Assembly: GCF_002802915.1 (NCBI RefSeq)
Contig: NZ_PEBJ01000001.1
Location: 806,001-870,000, forward strand
DNA: 64,000 bases
Direction: 5' to 3'
DNA from: Bifidobacterium felsineum
GTDB taxonomy: Bacteria > Actinomycetota > Actinomycetes > Actinomycetales > Bifidobacteriaceae
The notes beneath the pieces were generated by a model. It saw nothing but the letters and a program-made list of their open reading frames with translations, ran no database searches and had not been told where the DNA came from. Positions 37,368 to 48,500 of this stretch are shown here, in pieces. Position numbers and translations under genes: made by a program. Position 1 is the first letter of the stretch. Every line of letters starts with the position of its first letter.

Positions 37368-37405
37368 TGAAATAGCTCCCTCTGATGAGGGAGCTATTTC
37401 ATTAC
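37364..37405. terminator. Bidirectional terminator including the GT2 stop codon
   Basis: The arms 37364-37382 and 37387-37405 are perfectly complementary over 19 bases around TGAT. The left arm contains the TAA stop of the GT2 gene, and the right arm abuts the convergent nitroreductase stop. Confidence 0.85.
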
Positions 37406-38191
37406 TTACTTGTGAATAAACAGGCCGCCGTCGCCCCAGGCCCATTGGCCTTGGCCGGCGCCGATCTGGAAGTGCAGCTTGGCAATGCCCAGATCGTTAA
37501 GCGCATGATGCTCATCGCCTGCAGCCGTATCAATATGCGCTGCAGCAGTATCGTCATCCGGATTATAGGAGAACGTGATTGGCTGGCGGTTCATCGCACT
37601 TGGCGCCTTCATCGCAGCCTCAACACCGGCCTTGAACCAATCCGGAGCCTGTGCGCGAGCCTCATCGTTCATCGTTGCCGTGAATTGCTCGTAGGTCTTG
37701 CTGGAACGATGCGTGCGTTGACGCTCGCACAACTCGTCGTAGGTCATCGACTGGTACGCCAGATGATTCTTCGGATGGCCGATCACCACGCCCAGCAGTA
37801 GTTCCTCGTTGTTGGCGATGCGGCAGTGTTTCGCAGCTTCGGCCTTATCCCAAGAGCCGGCCACCCACAGTGTGGCCAGGCCTCGAAGGGTTGCGGTCAG
37901 CACCACGCGTTCGGCATAGAAGCCAGCGCGTTCCTTGGCCTGCTCATCATTCTTAGGAGCCACAAGAGCCAGATAGTTTGCGGCGCCGGTCAGATGTCCG
38001 GAAGCGTTGGCCTCCTCGAACACCTTGGGCTGGTTCAGCACCAGTTGCAGGTTTAGGTTGCCAAGCAGGTTGACCGGCTGCAATGCCATCTCAAGCTGTC
38101 GTGCCGCATCGTCATCGATCGGCTCGTCATCATAGGCGCGCACGGCGGTACGAATATTAATCGCATCAATAAGTTGATTATGTTCTGCCAT
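37406..38191 (-). CDS. Nitroreductase family protein
   Basis: 261-residue flavin-dependent oxidoreductase of the nitroreductase fold, likely NAD(P)H-dependent. Typical parts are the N-terminal INIRTAVRAYDDEPIDDDAARQLEMAL, the central LGVVIGHP and KAGVEAAMKAPSAMNRQPITFSY, which corresponds to the second flavin-binding half of proteins with duplicated nitroreductase signatures. The ATG at 38189-38191 follows TAATAAT by 7 bases with no strong ribosome binding site, so it is probably leaderless. The physiological substrate is unknown. Confidence 0.8.
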   Translation of the reverse strand: MAEHNQLIDAINIRTAVRAYDDEPIDDDAARQLEMALQPVNLLGNLNLQLVLNQPKVFEEANASGHLTGAANYLALVAPKNDEQAKERAGFYAERVVLTATLRGLATLWVAGSWDKAEAAKHCRIANNEELLLGVVIGHPKNHLAYQSMTYDELCERQRTHRSSKTYEQFTATMNDEARAQAPDWFKAGVEAAMKAPSAMNRQPITFSYNPDDDTAAAHIDTAAGDEHHALNDLGIAKLHFQIGAGQGQWAWGDGGLFIHK

Positions 38192-38385
38192 GCTTCTTAT
38201 TATTACCCGTTCGTGGCTCGCGGAGTCTGCGCAACGCCCGGTTTTTCGCGTGTGTCGCATGAAATTCGACTACGTAGCTGATGCATACGATTGCATCGCG
38301 TGGTCACAATCTTTGGAATGTGCTTTGCACGGCGTTACACTTAGGGCAAAGTGATTCCTCGTCTGAAACGAAAGGAAGGTCAACG

Positions 38386-39153
38386 ATGATTGAAACTGCA
38401 CAGGCTTTTGGCGTTGACATTGGCGGCTCCGGCATCAAGGCCGCTCCGGTCGATCTGGAAAAGGGTGATTTCGCCGAGCCTCGTCTGAAGATCCTGACTC
38501 CGGAGGTCTCCACGCCTCAGGCTGTGGCCGCCATCGTCAAGCAGCAGCTCGATCATTTCGAGGTGCCGGAATCCGCTCCGGTGGGCATCGCGTTCCCGGC
38601 TCCGATTAAGCCCGGCCAGAAACTGGACTTCATGGCCAATCTCGATCAGTCCTGGATCGGCGTGGACGTCACTGAAGTGTTCTCCGAAGCATGCGGTCGC
38701 CCGGTCGTCGTGGTCAACGATGCGGATGCTGCCGGCCTTGCCGAAGTGCAGTATGGTGCAGCCAAGGGCCAGGAAGGCCTTGTCATTGCAACCACACTGG
38801 GCACCGGCATCGGCACCGCGCTGATTTACAACGGTCAACTGATTCCGAACACCGAACTTGGTCACATCATCCTGAGCGCCAAGCATCTGGATGCTGAGAA
38901 GTATGCCTCCTCCGCTGTGCGCGAGAACGAGGATTTGGGCTACAAGAAGTGGGCCAAGCGCCTGACCAAGTACTACGGCCTGATGGAGAAGTACTTCAAC
39001 CCGGATCTGTTCACCGTGGGCGGCGGTGTGAGCCGTGTGAGCGAGAAGTTCCTGCCGTACGTCGATATCAAGACGCCGATTGTGCCCGCCAAGCTGCGCA
39101 ACCAGGCCGGCATCGTGGGCGCCGCCTACTACGCCAGCACCAAGCAGCAGTGA
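38386..39153 (+). CDS. ppgK: Polyphosphate glucokinase (ROK family)
   Basis: Phosphorylates glucose with polyphosphate or ATP to feed the bifid shunt. The 255-residue protein has the N-terminal phosphate motif [16 protein letters not shown], the glucose-binding stretch [30 protein letters not shown] and NTELGHI. It matches the length of actinobacterial PpgK rather than longer ROK kinases. GAAAGGAAGG lies before the ATG at 38386. A clear terminator follows (39179-39209). Confidence 0.9.
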   Translation: MIETAQAFGVDIGGSGIKAAPVDLEKGDFAEPRLKILTPEVSTPQAVAAIVKQQLDHFEVPESAPVGIAFPAPIKPGQKLDFMANLDQSWIGVDVTEVFSEACGRPVVVVNDADAAGLAEVQYGAAKGQEGLVIATTLGTGIGTALIYNGQLIPNTELGHIILSAKHLDAEKYASSAVRENEDLGYKKWAKRLTKYYGLMEKYFNPDLFTVGGGVSRVSEKFLPYVDIKTPIVPAKLRNQAGIVGAAYYASTKQQ

Positions 39154-39178
39154 ACTCAACGCTAGCTGCATTGCTTAC

Positions 39179-39209
39179 AAGCTCTCCTCGTTATTGAGGA
39201 GAGCTTTTT
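39179..39209 (+). terminator. Terminator of ppgK
   Basis: AAGCTCTCCTC and GAGGAGAGCTT form an 11-bp stem followed by a run of T. Confidence 0.9.
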
Positions 39210-39253
39210 GTCATCCCGCCAAAAAGGACGGGGCAGGTCTAAGGTAGAAGCCT

Positions 39254-40426
39254 ATGACCGTGCATTTCTCCTCTCGCGTGGATATCAGCGCCCCGAACCC
39301 GATTGCCTCCGCCGAGGCCCAAGCCAAGGCGCAAGGCATAACCCTTGGCAAACTCAATGATTCCAACCCCACACGGCATGGCTTGGCTCCAACGTTGGTG
39401 CCGAGCGTGTACACGGCCGATCCACGTGGGCCTCGAATGGCGCGGGCGGCGTTGGCGGCATTCCTCTCCGATGGGGAAGACCGACCAGACGCAGACGATT
39501 TGTATATCCTGAGCTCCACATCCGAGGCCTATTCATGGCTGATCAAACTGCTGTGTGACCCAGGAGACGCGGTGTTGGCTCCTAAGCCCGGTTATCCGCT
39601 GATTGAATCCATTGCGCGGCTCGAAGGCGTGGAAACCGTGGAATATCAGCTGCAGTTCGACGGTTCATGGTTCATTGATGCCGCAGGTCTGGAGGAGATT
39701 CTTGACTCACCTCATGGCGAGAACATTCGTGCGTTGGTGCTGATCAACCCCAATAATCCTTCCGGTTCGTATGTGAAGCCCGACGAGCGCAAGGCCATTG
39801 TGGAACTATGCGGCAGTCATGGCATTGCATTGATCGCCGACGAAGTGTTCTATGACTACAGCCTCGAACCATTTGCCGGCAATGCCCGGCTCGCCGGCGA
39901 GCCCGGCGTACTCACCTTCGCCCTCGACGGGTTCTCCAAAATGCTCGCCGCGCCGCATGCCAAAGTCGGCTGGATTCAGGTATCCGGGCCTGCCGAAGAT
40001 GTGGCGGAGGCCAAACGCCGCCTCGATGTTATCGCCGACGATTACCTGCCGATGAGCGATATCATCGCGGAACGGATCCCCGCACTGCTTGAGGCCGCTC
40101 CCGCACAAACCACCCGCGTGCAGGAACGCGTGCGTGGCAATCTTACGAGACTCCATGAACTGCTAGACGCTGACTCCAATGGGCTGGTCAATGTGCTGCG
40201 TGCCGAAGGCGGATGGAATGTGCTGCTGCGCGTGCCATCGGTCATCGACGAAAATGAGCTGGTATTGGGGCTGATTGAGCATCACAAGCTCAGCGGACAG
40301 CCTGGTTACTTCTTCGATATGACATCCAACGGCTATCTGGCCATATCTCTGCTGCCGGAGCCAGAGGAATTCGAACGCAATGTGCGGGCGATATTAGATG
40401 AGGTGGCCGCCCTCCTTGCGAGCTAG
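39254..40426 (+). CDS. Class I/II PLP-dependent aminotransferase
   Basis: 390-residue fold type I aminotransferase. Visible elements: LINPNNPSGSYV, the cofactor Asp in IADEVFYDYSL and the Schiff-base Lys in LDGFSKMLAAPHAKVGW. It lacks a clear specificity signature. The ATG at 39254 has TAAGGT 8 bases upstream and no ribosome binding site. It ends 16 bases before the next gene, whose own -10 box lies in that gap. Confidence 0.88.
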   Translation: MTVHFSSRVDISAPNPIASAEAQAKAQGITLGKLNDSNPTRHGLAPTLVPSVYTADPRGPRMARAALAAFLSDGEDRPDADDLYILSSTSEAYSWLIKLLCDPGDAVLAPKPGYPLIESIARLEGVETVEYQLQFDGSWFIDAAGLEEILDSPHGENIRALVLINPNNPSGSYVKPDERKAIVELCGSHGIALIADEVFYDYSLEPFAGNARLAGEPGVLTFALDGFSKMLAAPHAKVGWIQVSGPAEDVAEAKRRLDVIADDYLPMSDIIAERIPALLEAAPAQTTRVQERVRGNLTRLHELLDADSNGLVNVLRAEGGWNVLLRVPSVIDENELVLGLIEHHKLSGQPGYFFDMTSNGYLAISLLPEPEEFERNVRAILDEVAALLAS

Positions 40427-40442
40427 GCATACAATAGGCGGC

Positions 40443-41231
40443 ATGGGATTCTTCTTCAAGTCCAAAGAGCTGCCGCGCCCGCAATCGCTGACTTTCCGCC
40501 TCGAGCAGGCTGGTCATACCTATGATGATGGTCAATTGGGGCTTGCGCCCACCACTCTGACCATCAGTGAGAAACGTGTGGCGATCATCGGTCTGAACGG
40601 TGCCGGCAAGTCCACGTTGTTGGGGCTGCTGGATGGCACGCTGAAGGCCACAACAGGAACGGTCCGTGTCGAAGGTGGCGAGGAGAGGCTCGATCCCGGC
40701 GTCAAGAAGGATGCCAAACGCATCGACGATCTGGTCGGCATTGTGCGCCGCGAGGAGATTCCGAACTCGTTCTACCGCGCGAAGAATATCTCCGAAGCCG
40801 TTTCCGAAGCGCTGAAGAAGCATAAGATCCCCGAGGGGGAGCGTCAGGCCCGCATCGGCAATCTGTTCGCGCATTTCGACCTTGCGCAGGTTTCCCGAGC
40901 CAAGGCCAGTGAACTTGATTCGCTGAAACGGCACCTGTTGGCCATCGCCGCCGCGCTGAGCTTCGAGCCAAGCGCCATCGTGGCGGACGAGCCCAGCAAA
41001 GGCTTGGATGAGATCGGCACCGCTCATGTGGCGAAAGCCCTGTTCAGCTACGACAAACAGGTGATTTTCGCCACGCACGATACAGATATGATTCGCCGGC
41101 CCGAATATGCAATCGACCGCGCACTCGTACTGGACGAGCACACGGTCGTATTCGATGGCACTCCCAAGGATGCCGTGGTGTTTTATGAGGATTTGATTCG
41201 CCGCAAGTATGAGGCTGCGAAAGAAGCCTGA
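40443..41231 (+). CDS. Orphan ABC-type ATPase with degenerate signature
   Basis: 262-residue single ATPase domain related to EcfA/CbiO proteins. Walker A is GLNGAGKST and Walker B AIVADEPSKGLDE, with a switch His in FATHDTD. The expected LSGGQ is replaced by ASELDSLKRHLLAIAAAL. No membrane partner lies next to it. TACAAT stands exactly 7 bases before the ATG at 40443, so a leaderless mRNA is likely. It may energise an ECF S component encoded elsewhere, or act outside transport. Confidence 0.82.
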   Translation: MGFFFKSKELPRPQSLTFRLEQAGHTYDDGQLGLAPTTLTISEKRVAIIGLNGAGKSTLLGLLDGTLKATTGTVRVEGGEERLDPGVKKDAKRIDDLVGIVRREEIPNSFYRAKNISEAVSEALKKHKIPEGERQARIGNLFAHFDLAQVSRAKASELDSLKRHLLAIAAALSFEPSAIVADEPSKGLDEIGTAHVAKALFSYDKQVIFATHDTDMIRRPEYAIDRALVLDEHTVVFDGTPKDAVVFYEDLIRRKYEAAKEA

Positions 41232-41234
41232 CGC

Positions 41235-43013
41235 CTACGCGAAGTAGAAGCCACGGAAGCCGTACTGGTAGACGCGGTAGATGTATGCGGTGCTGAGCTC
41301 CATTTTGTACTGCGCCTTCAGATTGCCGCTGTCATCGTAGACGCCGAAGACGCCCTGCATGCCGGTATCCACCAGATTGAGATCGTCGGACAGTTCCTGT
41401 GCGGAGGAGACGTACGGGGAATACGGCACATCGAAGGACTGCACTTCGGTGTAGGTGCCGGCATTCTCATCAACCAGATACTTGCGGAACTGGGAGTTCG
41501 AGTTCTCGTCCTTGGACGATTGAGCGGTGGAAATGCCGTCGATCACCGTCCAATCGTAATCCGGGCGGGTCATCGCATAGCCGAAGTTGTTGTCGAACAG
41601 ATACACGTAGTATTGGCCGCTCGGCAGCGAGGAATCATACTGCACGGTAATCGAGTGCTGGCCGCCGGTGTCGCCGAAATCGCCGACCTTGGTCAGGAAG
41701 GAATCCTGCTCGCTCATACCATCCCATACGGTCGGCTCACCAATCATGTAATCCAGCTTCGGCGTGCCCTCGATATCGTTGATCTTGATCATCGTGGAGG
41801 TCTCACGGGCGGAAAGCAGAGCGGAACCATCATCCATCAGCTGAATCGTGTTGAAATGAATCCAATCCCAGCGGTTCTTGGCGGTCGGATCCGACTCGTC
41901 AATGCCGGAATGATCGGTGGAAGCCTTGTAGTCGGCGAACAGTTCGCCGAAGTCGACCAAGAGGCTCACCTTGCCGGTGGATGTGTTGACCTTGATCACC
42001 TGATCCTGCACGGCATGGTCGCTGCGCTGCAAATCAGTCGCCAGGGAGACGATGTTGCCATCGGAATCCAACGCATAATCATGGTGCAGAATAAAACGGT
42101 CGCCCAAGTCGATGTTCTTGACGATTTTGCCGAGACGATTCATCGCCACGAAGTTCTTGGTGGAGGCGGAAAGCCACATCAAGCCGTTGTTGTCGAACAG
42201 CAGACGATGGGAGCGGTAGTAGAGCACCGGCACTTCGCCGCGCAGCACGCCGTTCGCATCGTAGTAGTACATGAAATCCTGCTCGTCGGAATCATTGCCG
42301 AGAACGGCGTACAGGCCGTTGCCGAGTTCGCCGAGCGTAGTGCTGTCCGGCGAAGTGGTTTCCTCGAGCTTGACTTCCTCGCTGCCGAGCAGCTTCGGGC
42401 CGTTCTGCGTGATCGTGCGAGTGGTGGTAGTGCCGTCGGTGGCGGTGATGGTCAGTGTCACCGTGTTCTTCATCTGAGGAATCAGACCCAGAACCAGGAA
42501 TTCATGCGTGGCGGAGGCCAGCGAATCCTCGGCAACGGTGGAGGCCACGGAATCCTCGTCGGAGGCGCTGGGGCTCAACGTGTTGCCGGTGGAGCTTTCC
42601 GAAGCGTTGATGGCGGAACGGATGGCGCTCGCAGCCTCATCGCTGGTCACGGCGGTGGCGGTGTAATCCGGGTAGCCGTCCGCGGAGACCGTGTAGCTTA
42701 CGGTAGAAGCGGTATCGGTGGTGAAGTACACGTACATGGATGTGGTGTTCGTGCCGTATGGATTCACCTTGGTATAGATGCTGTCCACCGTGCGCTCTTT
42801 GCCGTCGCGTTCCTTGGTGAGCTGCTCATCCATCATGGACTGGTAATCGGTGGTATAGATGTTCTCCACCTGGGCGTTGAGTCGCTCAACGCGGCGCTGT
42901 TTGATGGCTGCGCTCACGTCGTCCTGATAGAACAGGCACAAGCCCAGTGCAATGGCGATGGTGATGATTGCGGCGGCAATTCTAAAAATACGGGCGCGCA
43001 CGGTACTGGACAT
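41235..43013 (-). CDS. Membrane-anchored arylsulfate sulfotransferase-like protein
   Basis: 592-residue protein with an N-terminal membrane anchor (about 10-30), an Ig-like N-terminal domain interrupted by a Ser/Thr/Glu-rich stretch (about 120-165), and a six-bladed propeller of the arylsulfotransferase (AssT) family. Candidates for the active-site residues of the E. coli enzyme are present: HHD near 310, W-I-H-x-N near 386, an Arg 17 residues later, and QH near 453. The ATG at 43013 has AAGGA upstream. It would act outside the membrane, transferring sulfate between phenols, though activity is unproven. Confidence 0.8.
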   Translation of the reverse strand: MSSTVRARIFRIAAAIITIAIALGLCLFYQDDVSAAIKQRRVERLNAQVENIYTTDYQSMMDEQLTKERDGKERTVDSIYTKVNPYGTNTTSMYVYFTTDTASTVSYTVSADGYPDYTATAVTSDEAASAIRSAINASESSTGNTLSPSASDEDSVASTVAEDSLASATHEFLVLGLIPQMKNTVTLTITATDGTTTTRTITQNGPKLLGSEEVKLEETTSPDSTTLGELGNGLYAVLGNDSDEQDFMYYYDANGVLRGEVPVLYYRSHRLLFDNNGLMWLSASTKNFVAMNRLGKIVKNIDLGDRFILHHDYALDSDGNIVSLATDLQRSDHAVQDQVIKVNTSTGKVSLLVDFGELFADYKASTDHSGIDESDPTAKNRWDWIHFNTIQLMDDGSALLSARETSTMIKINDIEGTPKLDYMIGEPTVWDGMSEQDSFLTKVGDFGDTGGQHSITVQYDSSLPSGQYYVYLFDNNFGYAMTRPDYDWTVIDGISTAQSSKDENSNSQFRKYLVDENAGTYTEVQSFDVPYSPYVSSAQELSDDLNLVDTGMQGVFGVYDDSGNLKAQYKMELSTAYIYRVYQYGFRGFYFA

Positions 43014-43203
43014 GGAAATCCTTACGATTAAGCGATACAGCACATAAAAATTACATCGTGTACATTATGGCGCGAGACTTGGAGAAGACTAAGGTAATTC
43101 CTGTGCATACGCTGAGGCTTTGCCTAAGCACGACTCGAAAAAAGTACGTAGTTTGCTGAGTCTTGGTATGCTGCCGCTGGACCATTGCACGGCCACCGCA
43201 GCA

Positions 43204-45498
43204 CTACAGCAGTGAGAACCAGGACTGTATATCGTGCCAGAGCCCGGGATTATTGATGATCATCGCATCGTCCCTGGCCAATACGAAACAGCTCAACACC
43301 GCAATGGCCAACGCCCATAGCACCAGCAGTAAAACGGTCCAGCGCATCAGCCAACGCCATGGGGTCACGTGGGCGATGCCATCTCCCGAAGCGGCGTCGT
43401 TCGCACCGGCCAGAGATGTGCTCGGTTCACGGCCGTTGATCAGCCACAAGGTGCCGGGAACCGCGGCGAGGGCGATCAGCCAGCCGAAATCGGCCATATA
43501 ACGCCAGCCCAAGCCGCCGACTGCGCTGTCGAATACGACGAGTCCTGCGCCGAGTGCTAGACAGCTCACCAGCCATGGGCGCATGCCGTGCATCTCGAGG
43601 TTGCTCAGATATGGCAGAACCAGAGACAAAAGCATCAATGGGGTCGCCGTGAACAATGCGCCGACCATCACCTCGTAATATCCCCAGACCGGCATGGGGG
43701 CGGGGGATATGGCCAACCATGGGAATTGCTGGGTGAACCGCAATGGCAGGAACAGGTAATACCAGACCGTTGACGGCATATCCGCCATGGGCGTGGTGTA
43801 ACGGGTCATGTCCGAGACGGTGAATTGATAGGCGTTGCCGAAATTGAAGAGGGAACCGAAACGGGCCTTGTTCCACAGCATCAGTGGGGTCACCACAATA
43901 ATGGCGGGAATGATCATGGCCGCGGGGGCTCTCAACGCTTTGAGCAGAGGAACCCTATGCTGCCTGAGATCGCCGACCATCGCTCGGATCTGTGGCCAGA
44001 ACAAGGGGAATGCCAGCAAAGCGGTAAGCGTGAATGTAGGGCGGCAGCCGAAGTTCGCGGCGATGCACAAGGCGCCGGCGGCCAGACGGGGCAAGGACAG
44101 GGGAGCGGTATCGCCGGCATGCCATCGGTCGGCGGGCAGCAGTGGGCGAGCCGATGTGTCAGCGCCCAGCCAGAACCATAGGCCGAGAGAGGTGAGCGCC
44201 AATGATGCAGCGAACGGAACTTGATAGAAGTTCGTGCGGTACACCAGATATCCGACCTGCGCACCCAGCAGACCTGAGGTCGTGACCAGTGAGGCGGCCG
44301 CCAGCGATGTCTTCGGCATAACGCGGTGAATGGTGCGCAGCAACAGCATCGAGAAGAAGATGATGAACAGCAGCATCAGGAATTGTTCCGCGGCTCCCGT
44401 GGGCAGCACGCGGCCGGTCGCAAGGCGGTAGGGGGCGAAGAGCAAGGCCGCCGGCAGCACGCCGAAATAGGAGTACCAATGGCCGTCATAGAACGCGTAA
44501 TCCCAATAGATGGGGCTCACGCCCTCGCTGAGCAGCTTCAAACGCGTAGGCACATCATAGGGGTGAGTGACTTGTGCCAACTGGCTGGGCACCTGCAGAT
44601 CCAGCCAGGGGCGGCCGGCGATAAGGGAGTCGGCCACATGCGCATACTGGTCGAAGTCATAGGTGTAATTACCGGCCGTATGGAATGCCAATGGTGTGGA
44701 ATACAGCAATTGCCAGATGATCGACCAGCCGAGCGCCGCAGTGGGAATCAGCATAATGGCGGCGAATGCGAGGCGTTGCTTGATGCTTGCCGGATTCAGC
44801 GTGATGCGCCACAGCTTGGAACCTGGTCTCCACAGCGCGATAAGCGTGAGTATCAATGCCATGGCCGCCACGCGAACCCAATTAAAGACGAACGGCACTT
44901 TGACATTGGCACGTGCGTCACTGATCGGCACTATGGCGCCGTGTTCCTCCTGGATCCATACGCGAACGACGCCCGAACCGGAAGCATTGATGTAATGGCT
45001 GCGAGACGAGGAGATGCCGATGGATTGGGCTTTGCCGGTCTGGGTGACCTGCGTCGCCTGGCTGGTGATATCCACACGCACATGAACGGTAGTAAGAGGC
45101 TTCGGGATTGCGGCGTCGCCCTGCGCGCGGGATTGCTCGTCCGCCTGCTTCCACGCTTTGGCGATGACCGATCTGCCAACGCTATCGATGCGAAGAAAAT
45201 CGGATGTGCCGTCCGCGGTCAATTCCAGATAGGCGTTGGTCGGATCCGTGACGGTCAGCATACCGTCATCGGTGCGTTTTAGACCGCTGCCCAGCGCATT
45301 GTGCACGGCATTGGTATCCGTGCTGGCACCGAGCGTACGCCAGAACGGCGTATTGAACACGATGCATTCCACTGCCGTGATAATCGCCAGCGCGGCCAAT
45401 ACCAAGGCAAGCAGCCTGCGAATCCGCCTGAACATACGGAAAGGCCTGATGTGATGCGCTGCCGGTGCGGCTGCGGAAGAGAGGTCTATGGAATGCAC
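43204..45498 (-). CDS. Large polytopic membrane protein, GT-C glycosyltransferase-like
   Basis: 764-residue protein with a first membrane segment near 30-48, an extracytoplasmic domain up to about 200, and then about ten more membrane helices. The region SLIAGRPWLDLQVPSQL and GVSPIYWDYAFYDGHWYSYFGVLPALL resembles the first loop of GT-C membrane glycosyltransferases, but no classical DD/DE motif could be fixed. The GTG at 45496-45498 follows TAGAAT by 6 bases, which suggests a leaderless mRNA. The arylsulfotransferase-like gene follows on the same strand after 190 bases. I do not assign a function. Confidence 0.7.
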   Translation of the reverse strand: MHSIDLSSAAAPAAHHIRPFRMFRRIRRLLALVLAALAIITAVECIVFNTPFWRTLGASTDTNAVHNALGSGLKRTDDGMLTVTDPTNAYLELTADGTSDFLRIDSVGRSVIAKAWKQADEQSRAQGDAAIPKPLTTVHVRVDITSQATQVTQTGKAQSIGISSSRSHYINASGSGVVRVWIQEEHGAIVPISDARANVKVPFVFNWVRVAAMALILTLIALWRPGSKLWRITLNPASIKQRLAFAAIMLIPTAALGWSIIWQLLYSTPLAFHTAGNYTYDFDQYAHVADSLIAGRPWLDLQVPSQLAQVTHPYDVPTRLKLLSEGVSPIYWDYAFYDGHWYSYFGVLPAALLFAPYRLATGRVLPTGAAEQFLMLLFIIFFSMLLLRTIHRVMPKTSLAAASLVTTSGLLGAQVGYLVYRTNFYQVPFAASLALTSLGLWFWLGADTSARPLLPADRWHAGDTAPLSLPRLAAGALCIAANFGCRPTFTLTALLAFPLFWPQIRAMVGDLRQHRVPLLKALRAPAAMIIPAIIVVTPLMLWNKARFGSLFNFGNAYQFTVSDMTRYTTPMADMPSTVWYYLFLPLRFTQQFPWLAISPAPMPVWGYYEVMVGALFTATPLMLLSLVLPYLSNLEMHGMRPWLVSCLALGAGLVVFDSAVGGLGWRYMADFGWLIALAAVPGTLWLINGREPSTSLAGANDAASGDGIAHVTPWRWLMRWTVLLLVLWALAIAVLSCFVLARDDAMIINNPGLWHDIQSWFSLL

Positions 45499-45558
45499 GC
45501 CATTATTCTATAAGCTTTATGCCGAGCTGTATGTCTGGCAAACAGTAGAATGTGAATC

Positions 45559-48500
45559 ATGCCAAATCGTATGTCGTTTCCCAAGAAGAAGTCCCACACG
45601 TCGTTACTGGGTGGACTCAAGGATTCGATGAACGCGCTCGCATCCGATTTGGGTCTCGTCAAACCGAAGAAGGCCGAGACCAATCCGTTCGGCGATGCGC
45701 TGCGTGAAAACAGTGAGCGCAAAGGCGGTGTGATTGACGAGCTGATTCGCAGAGCGGTGCCTATCAGCCCGGTGGTGAAGCGTCACACATTCCCCGCATT
45801 GGAGAACGTGCCTGAAGGTCTGGTGCTTGGATGGGCGCAGTTGCCGTCCACCCGTGGGCGTGGGTTCTCTCTGGGTGTGTTCCCGGACCGCGATCATTTC
45901 GCACAAGTGGCGTTCGCCGATTCGCACGGCCGTGTGTTCGTGGGCTCCGACCCGGACATGGACGTGCAGGATATGAAGCCACGGTTCATGTTCGGCAAGG
46001 AAAAGGAAGTCACGTTGCCCGATGGCGAGCGTCTGGGCCTTGATGAGCATTCTCGTGCCGGGCGTATGCGCTCGCTGGAGCATGCAGTACGTCAGCGCGC
46101 CGGCAAATCGGTGAACGCCATCGCCGGCGGAGTGGTTGGGCGAGACGATACCGGACGCATGACATGGCTCGCCTCCTGGCTGAAGACCGGCAACAGGTAC
46201 ACGTTGGAGCAGATGCGTGCCAACCTGCCTGCGGACATGCGCCACAACCTCGAATACCGTGATGCGATCGCCATCGCATTCTTCGCCGCATACATGCTGC
46301 CGCAGATCAACGGCCTACTGATTGGTTTCGGCTCCGGCAACATTTTCCGCCGCCTGAACCGTGAGGCGCCGATCGGTGCCATCCGGCGTTCGGTGAGGGA
46401 TACGTTGGCCGCGCGAGCCCATGGCATGCGTGCCTCCGGTCTGGAGGACCATTTCGCCGATTTGATGCGCGAAGCCGGTGCGATGGACAAGTTGCCCGGC
46501 CTTGAGGCGGTGCATGGCGCCGAAGCGTTGCATCTCTATACCTCCAGCTATTCGAACAGCTACTTCTTCGCTTGGGACAAGTCCCTGGCGTTCACCCAGG
46601 CATTGAAGGCGTTGAAGATCGAAGGCAATCTCAACCGGTTCGCTGCGGTCAGCGCATGGTTGGAACGCAATTCCTCGCTCGGCCGCACGCTGACCGAAGA
46701 TACGGTGACCCGTGCCGAGGCCGCGCAGATCGACATGAAGCTCATCGAGAATCCGGCGATTATGGCCCTTGATCCATACGACGGCGCCGACGAGCATCAG
46801 GCGGTGCTTCGCCTGGTGGATATCGCCAAGCAGACGGCTGAACAGATTCGCGACGATTTTCCGGATCCACGCAATACTGATGCCGGATTTGCGCATAATG
46901 GCGAATCGAGTGGGCTGGGCGGGCCAAACGGATCCGGCGAGCCCAGCGAATGGGTGTATCGTCAGACCCTTTCCACACTGTTACGCCGCCTACGCCTGCC
47001 ATACCGTTTCGACGTGGAATTCCGCTCCTGCCTGGAGAACGGGGAGGTGGCGATTGGTTTCACCACTGCCGGCACATCAATGATGCCGAACAGTCGATAT
47101 GACGACACCAGACACACATGGCGCAACCTGTCCAGCACCGAGCGCGCGGCCATGAGCGTGGCCTACAATCTGCGCGTTGGTCTGATGATGGCGGCGATGA
47201 GCTTCGGCGCCAGCCCGGCTGTCAAACAAGTTTCGTTGCATATCGATTCCATCGGATTGGAAGAAGCCATCGCCGAACAAGACAGTGCCATCGAACAGAT
47301 GATGAGCGAGGCGTTGCGCGCGTTCGAGCATCTGCGCAGCGGCGATTTGGGCCGCTCCGGCTCCAAGGCCGATCCCAAGGACGGCGACTTCCACGGTGAT
47401 CCGACGCGTCCGATCACACACGAGGAGACGTTCAACCAGAAATCCTCGTCATCGGGTGCAGGTGCTGGCTCCGGTCTGGCGAATGCGGCGGAGTCTGGCT
47501 CGGATCAGCATGCCGAGGCGCAGGAAGGCGACAATGCTTCCGGTGCCGATAACGTATCCATCGATTCCCAGTTCGAGGATCTGATGAAAGGCATCGACAT
47601 CGATGAGATGGCCTTTGGACTCGGATCGGATGACGAAGCCGGCGATGACCAGAGCACGGACGATGCCGATATGGACATCAGCAATGCCGATCCGATGAGC
47701 GTGCTGCGCAGCAATCCGACTGTGCGCAACATGGTCACGGTCACGCTCACCCGTGACGCTTTCCTTGAGCGTCTGCATACGGACGGTCTTGATCATCCGC
47801 AAGCCACCTACCGCATGTTCGGCGCGGTGATGGATGTGGACGGCGAAGGCGGTCTGAAGCCCATCAACGCGGACTTCGATCTTGCCGATTCCCGTTTCTC
47901 CCCATTGGGATCGCAGGAGGAACCCGAACTGGCGGAACGTGAGTTCAACCCGGCCACCGCACAGGTGTTGGGTGCCTCCGGCAGCGACGGCTTGGCGATT
48001 CAGCGCGTGGACAGGCTGCAGCGCGCAGTCAATGAATTCCACACCATCGCCCACAACGATCAGCTGGATTCCGTGGAGAAAGCACAGCAGGCGATGAGCA
48101 TCATCGATACCATGTGCGATCCGGAATTGACCAATCTTGCCTCTCAGGTGACCAGCGCGCTAATCGACGGCAAGGATACGCCGGACTTCAAGTTCACGCT
48201 TGCCGACGAGCTTGACAAGGAACGTTTGCGGGCTCGCGACCTGCTGTTTTCCGGTCAGGCCGACCAAGCCATCGAGGTGGCTGAAGCGGCGGTCGCCCGA
48301 ATGGATCAGATTTTTGCGGCCGGCTCGGGCGTGCCGCGCTATTTCAACTCCTATGCCGAACGTGTGGTCTACAACCGTCTGTTCGCTACGCGCGATGAAC
48401 GTACGTTGCTTATTCCGGACAACCTGTTCTACGCGCATATGGAGCTAGCCGACGTGCTCGGCCAGATCAAGGGCGCCGCGGCCGCCGTTCCGCATCTGAA

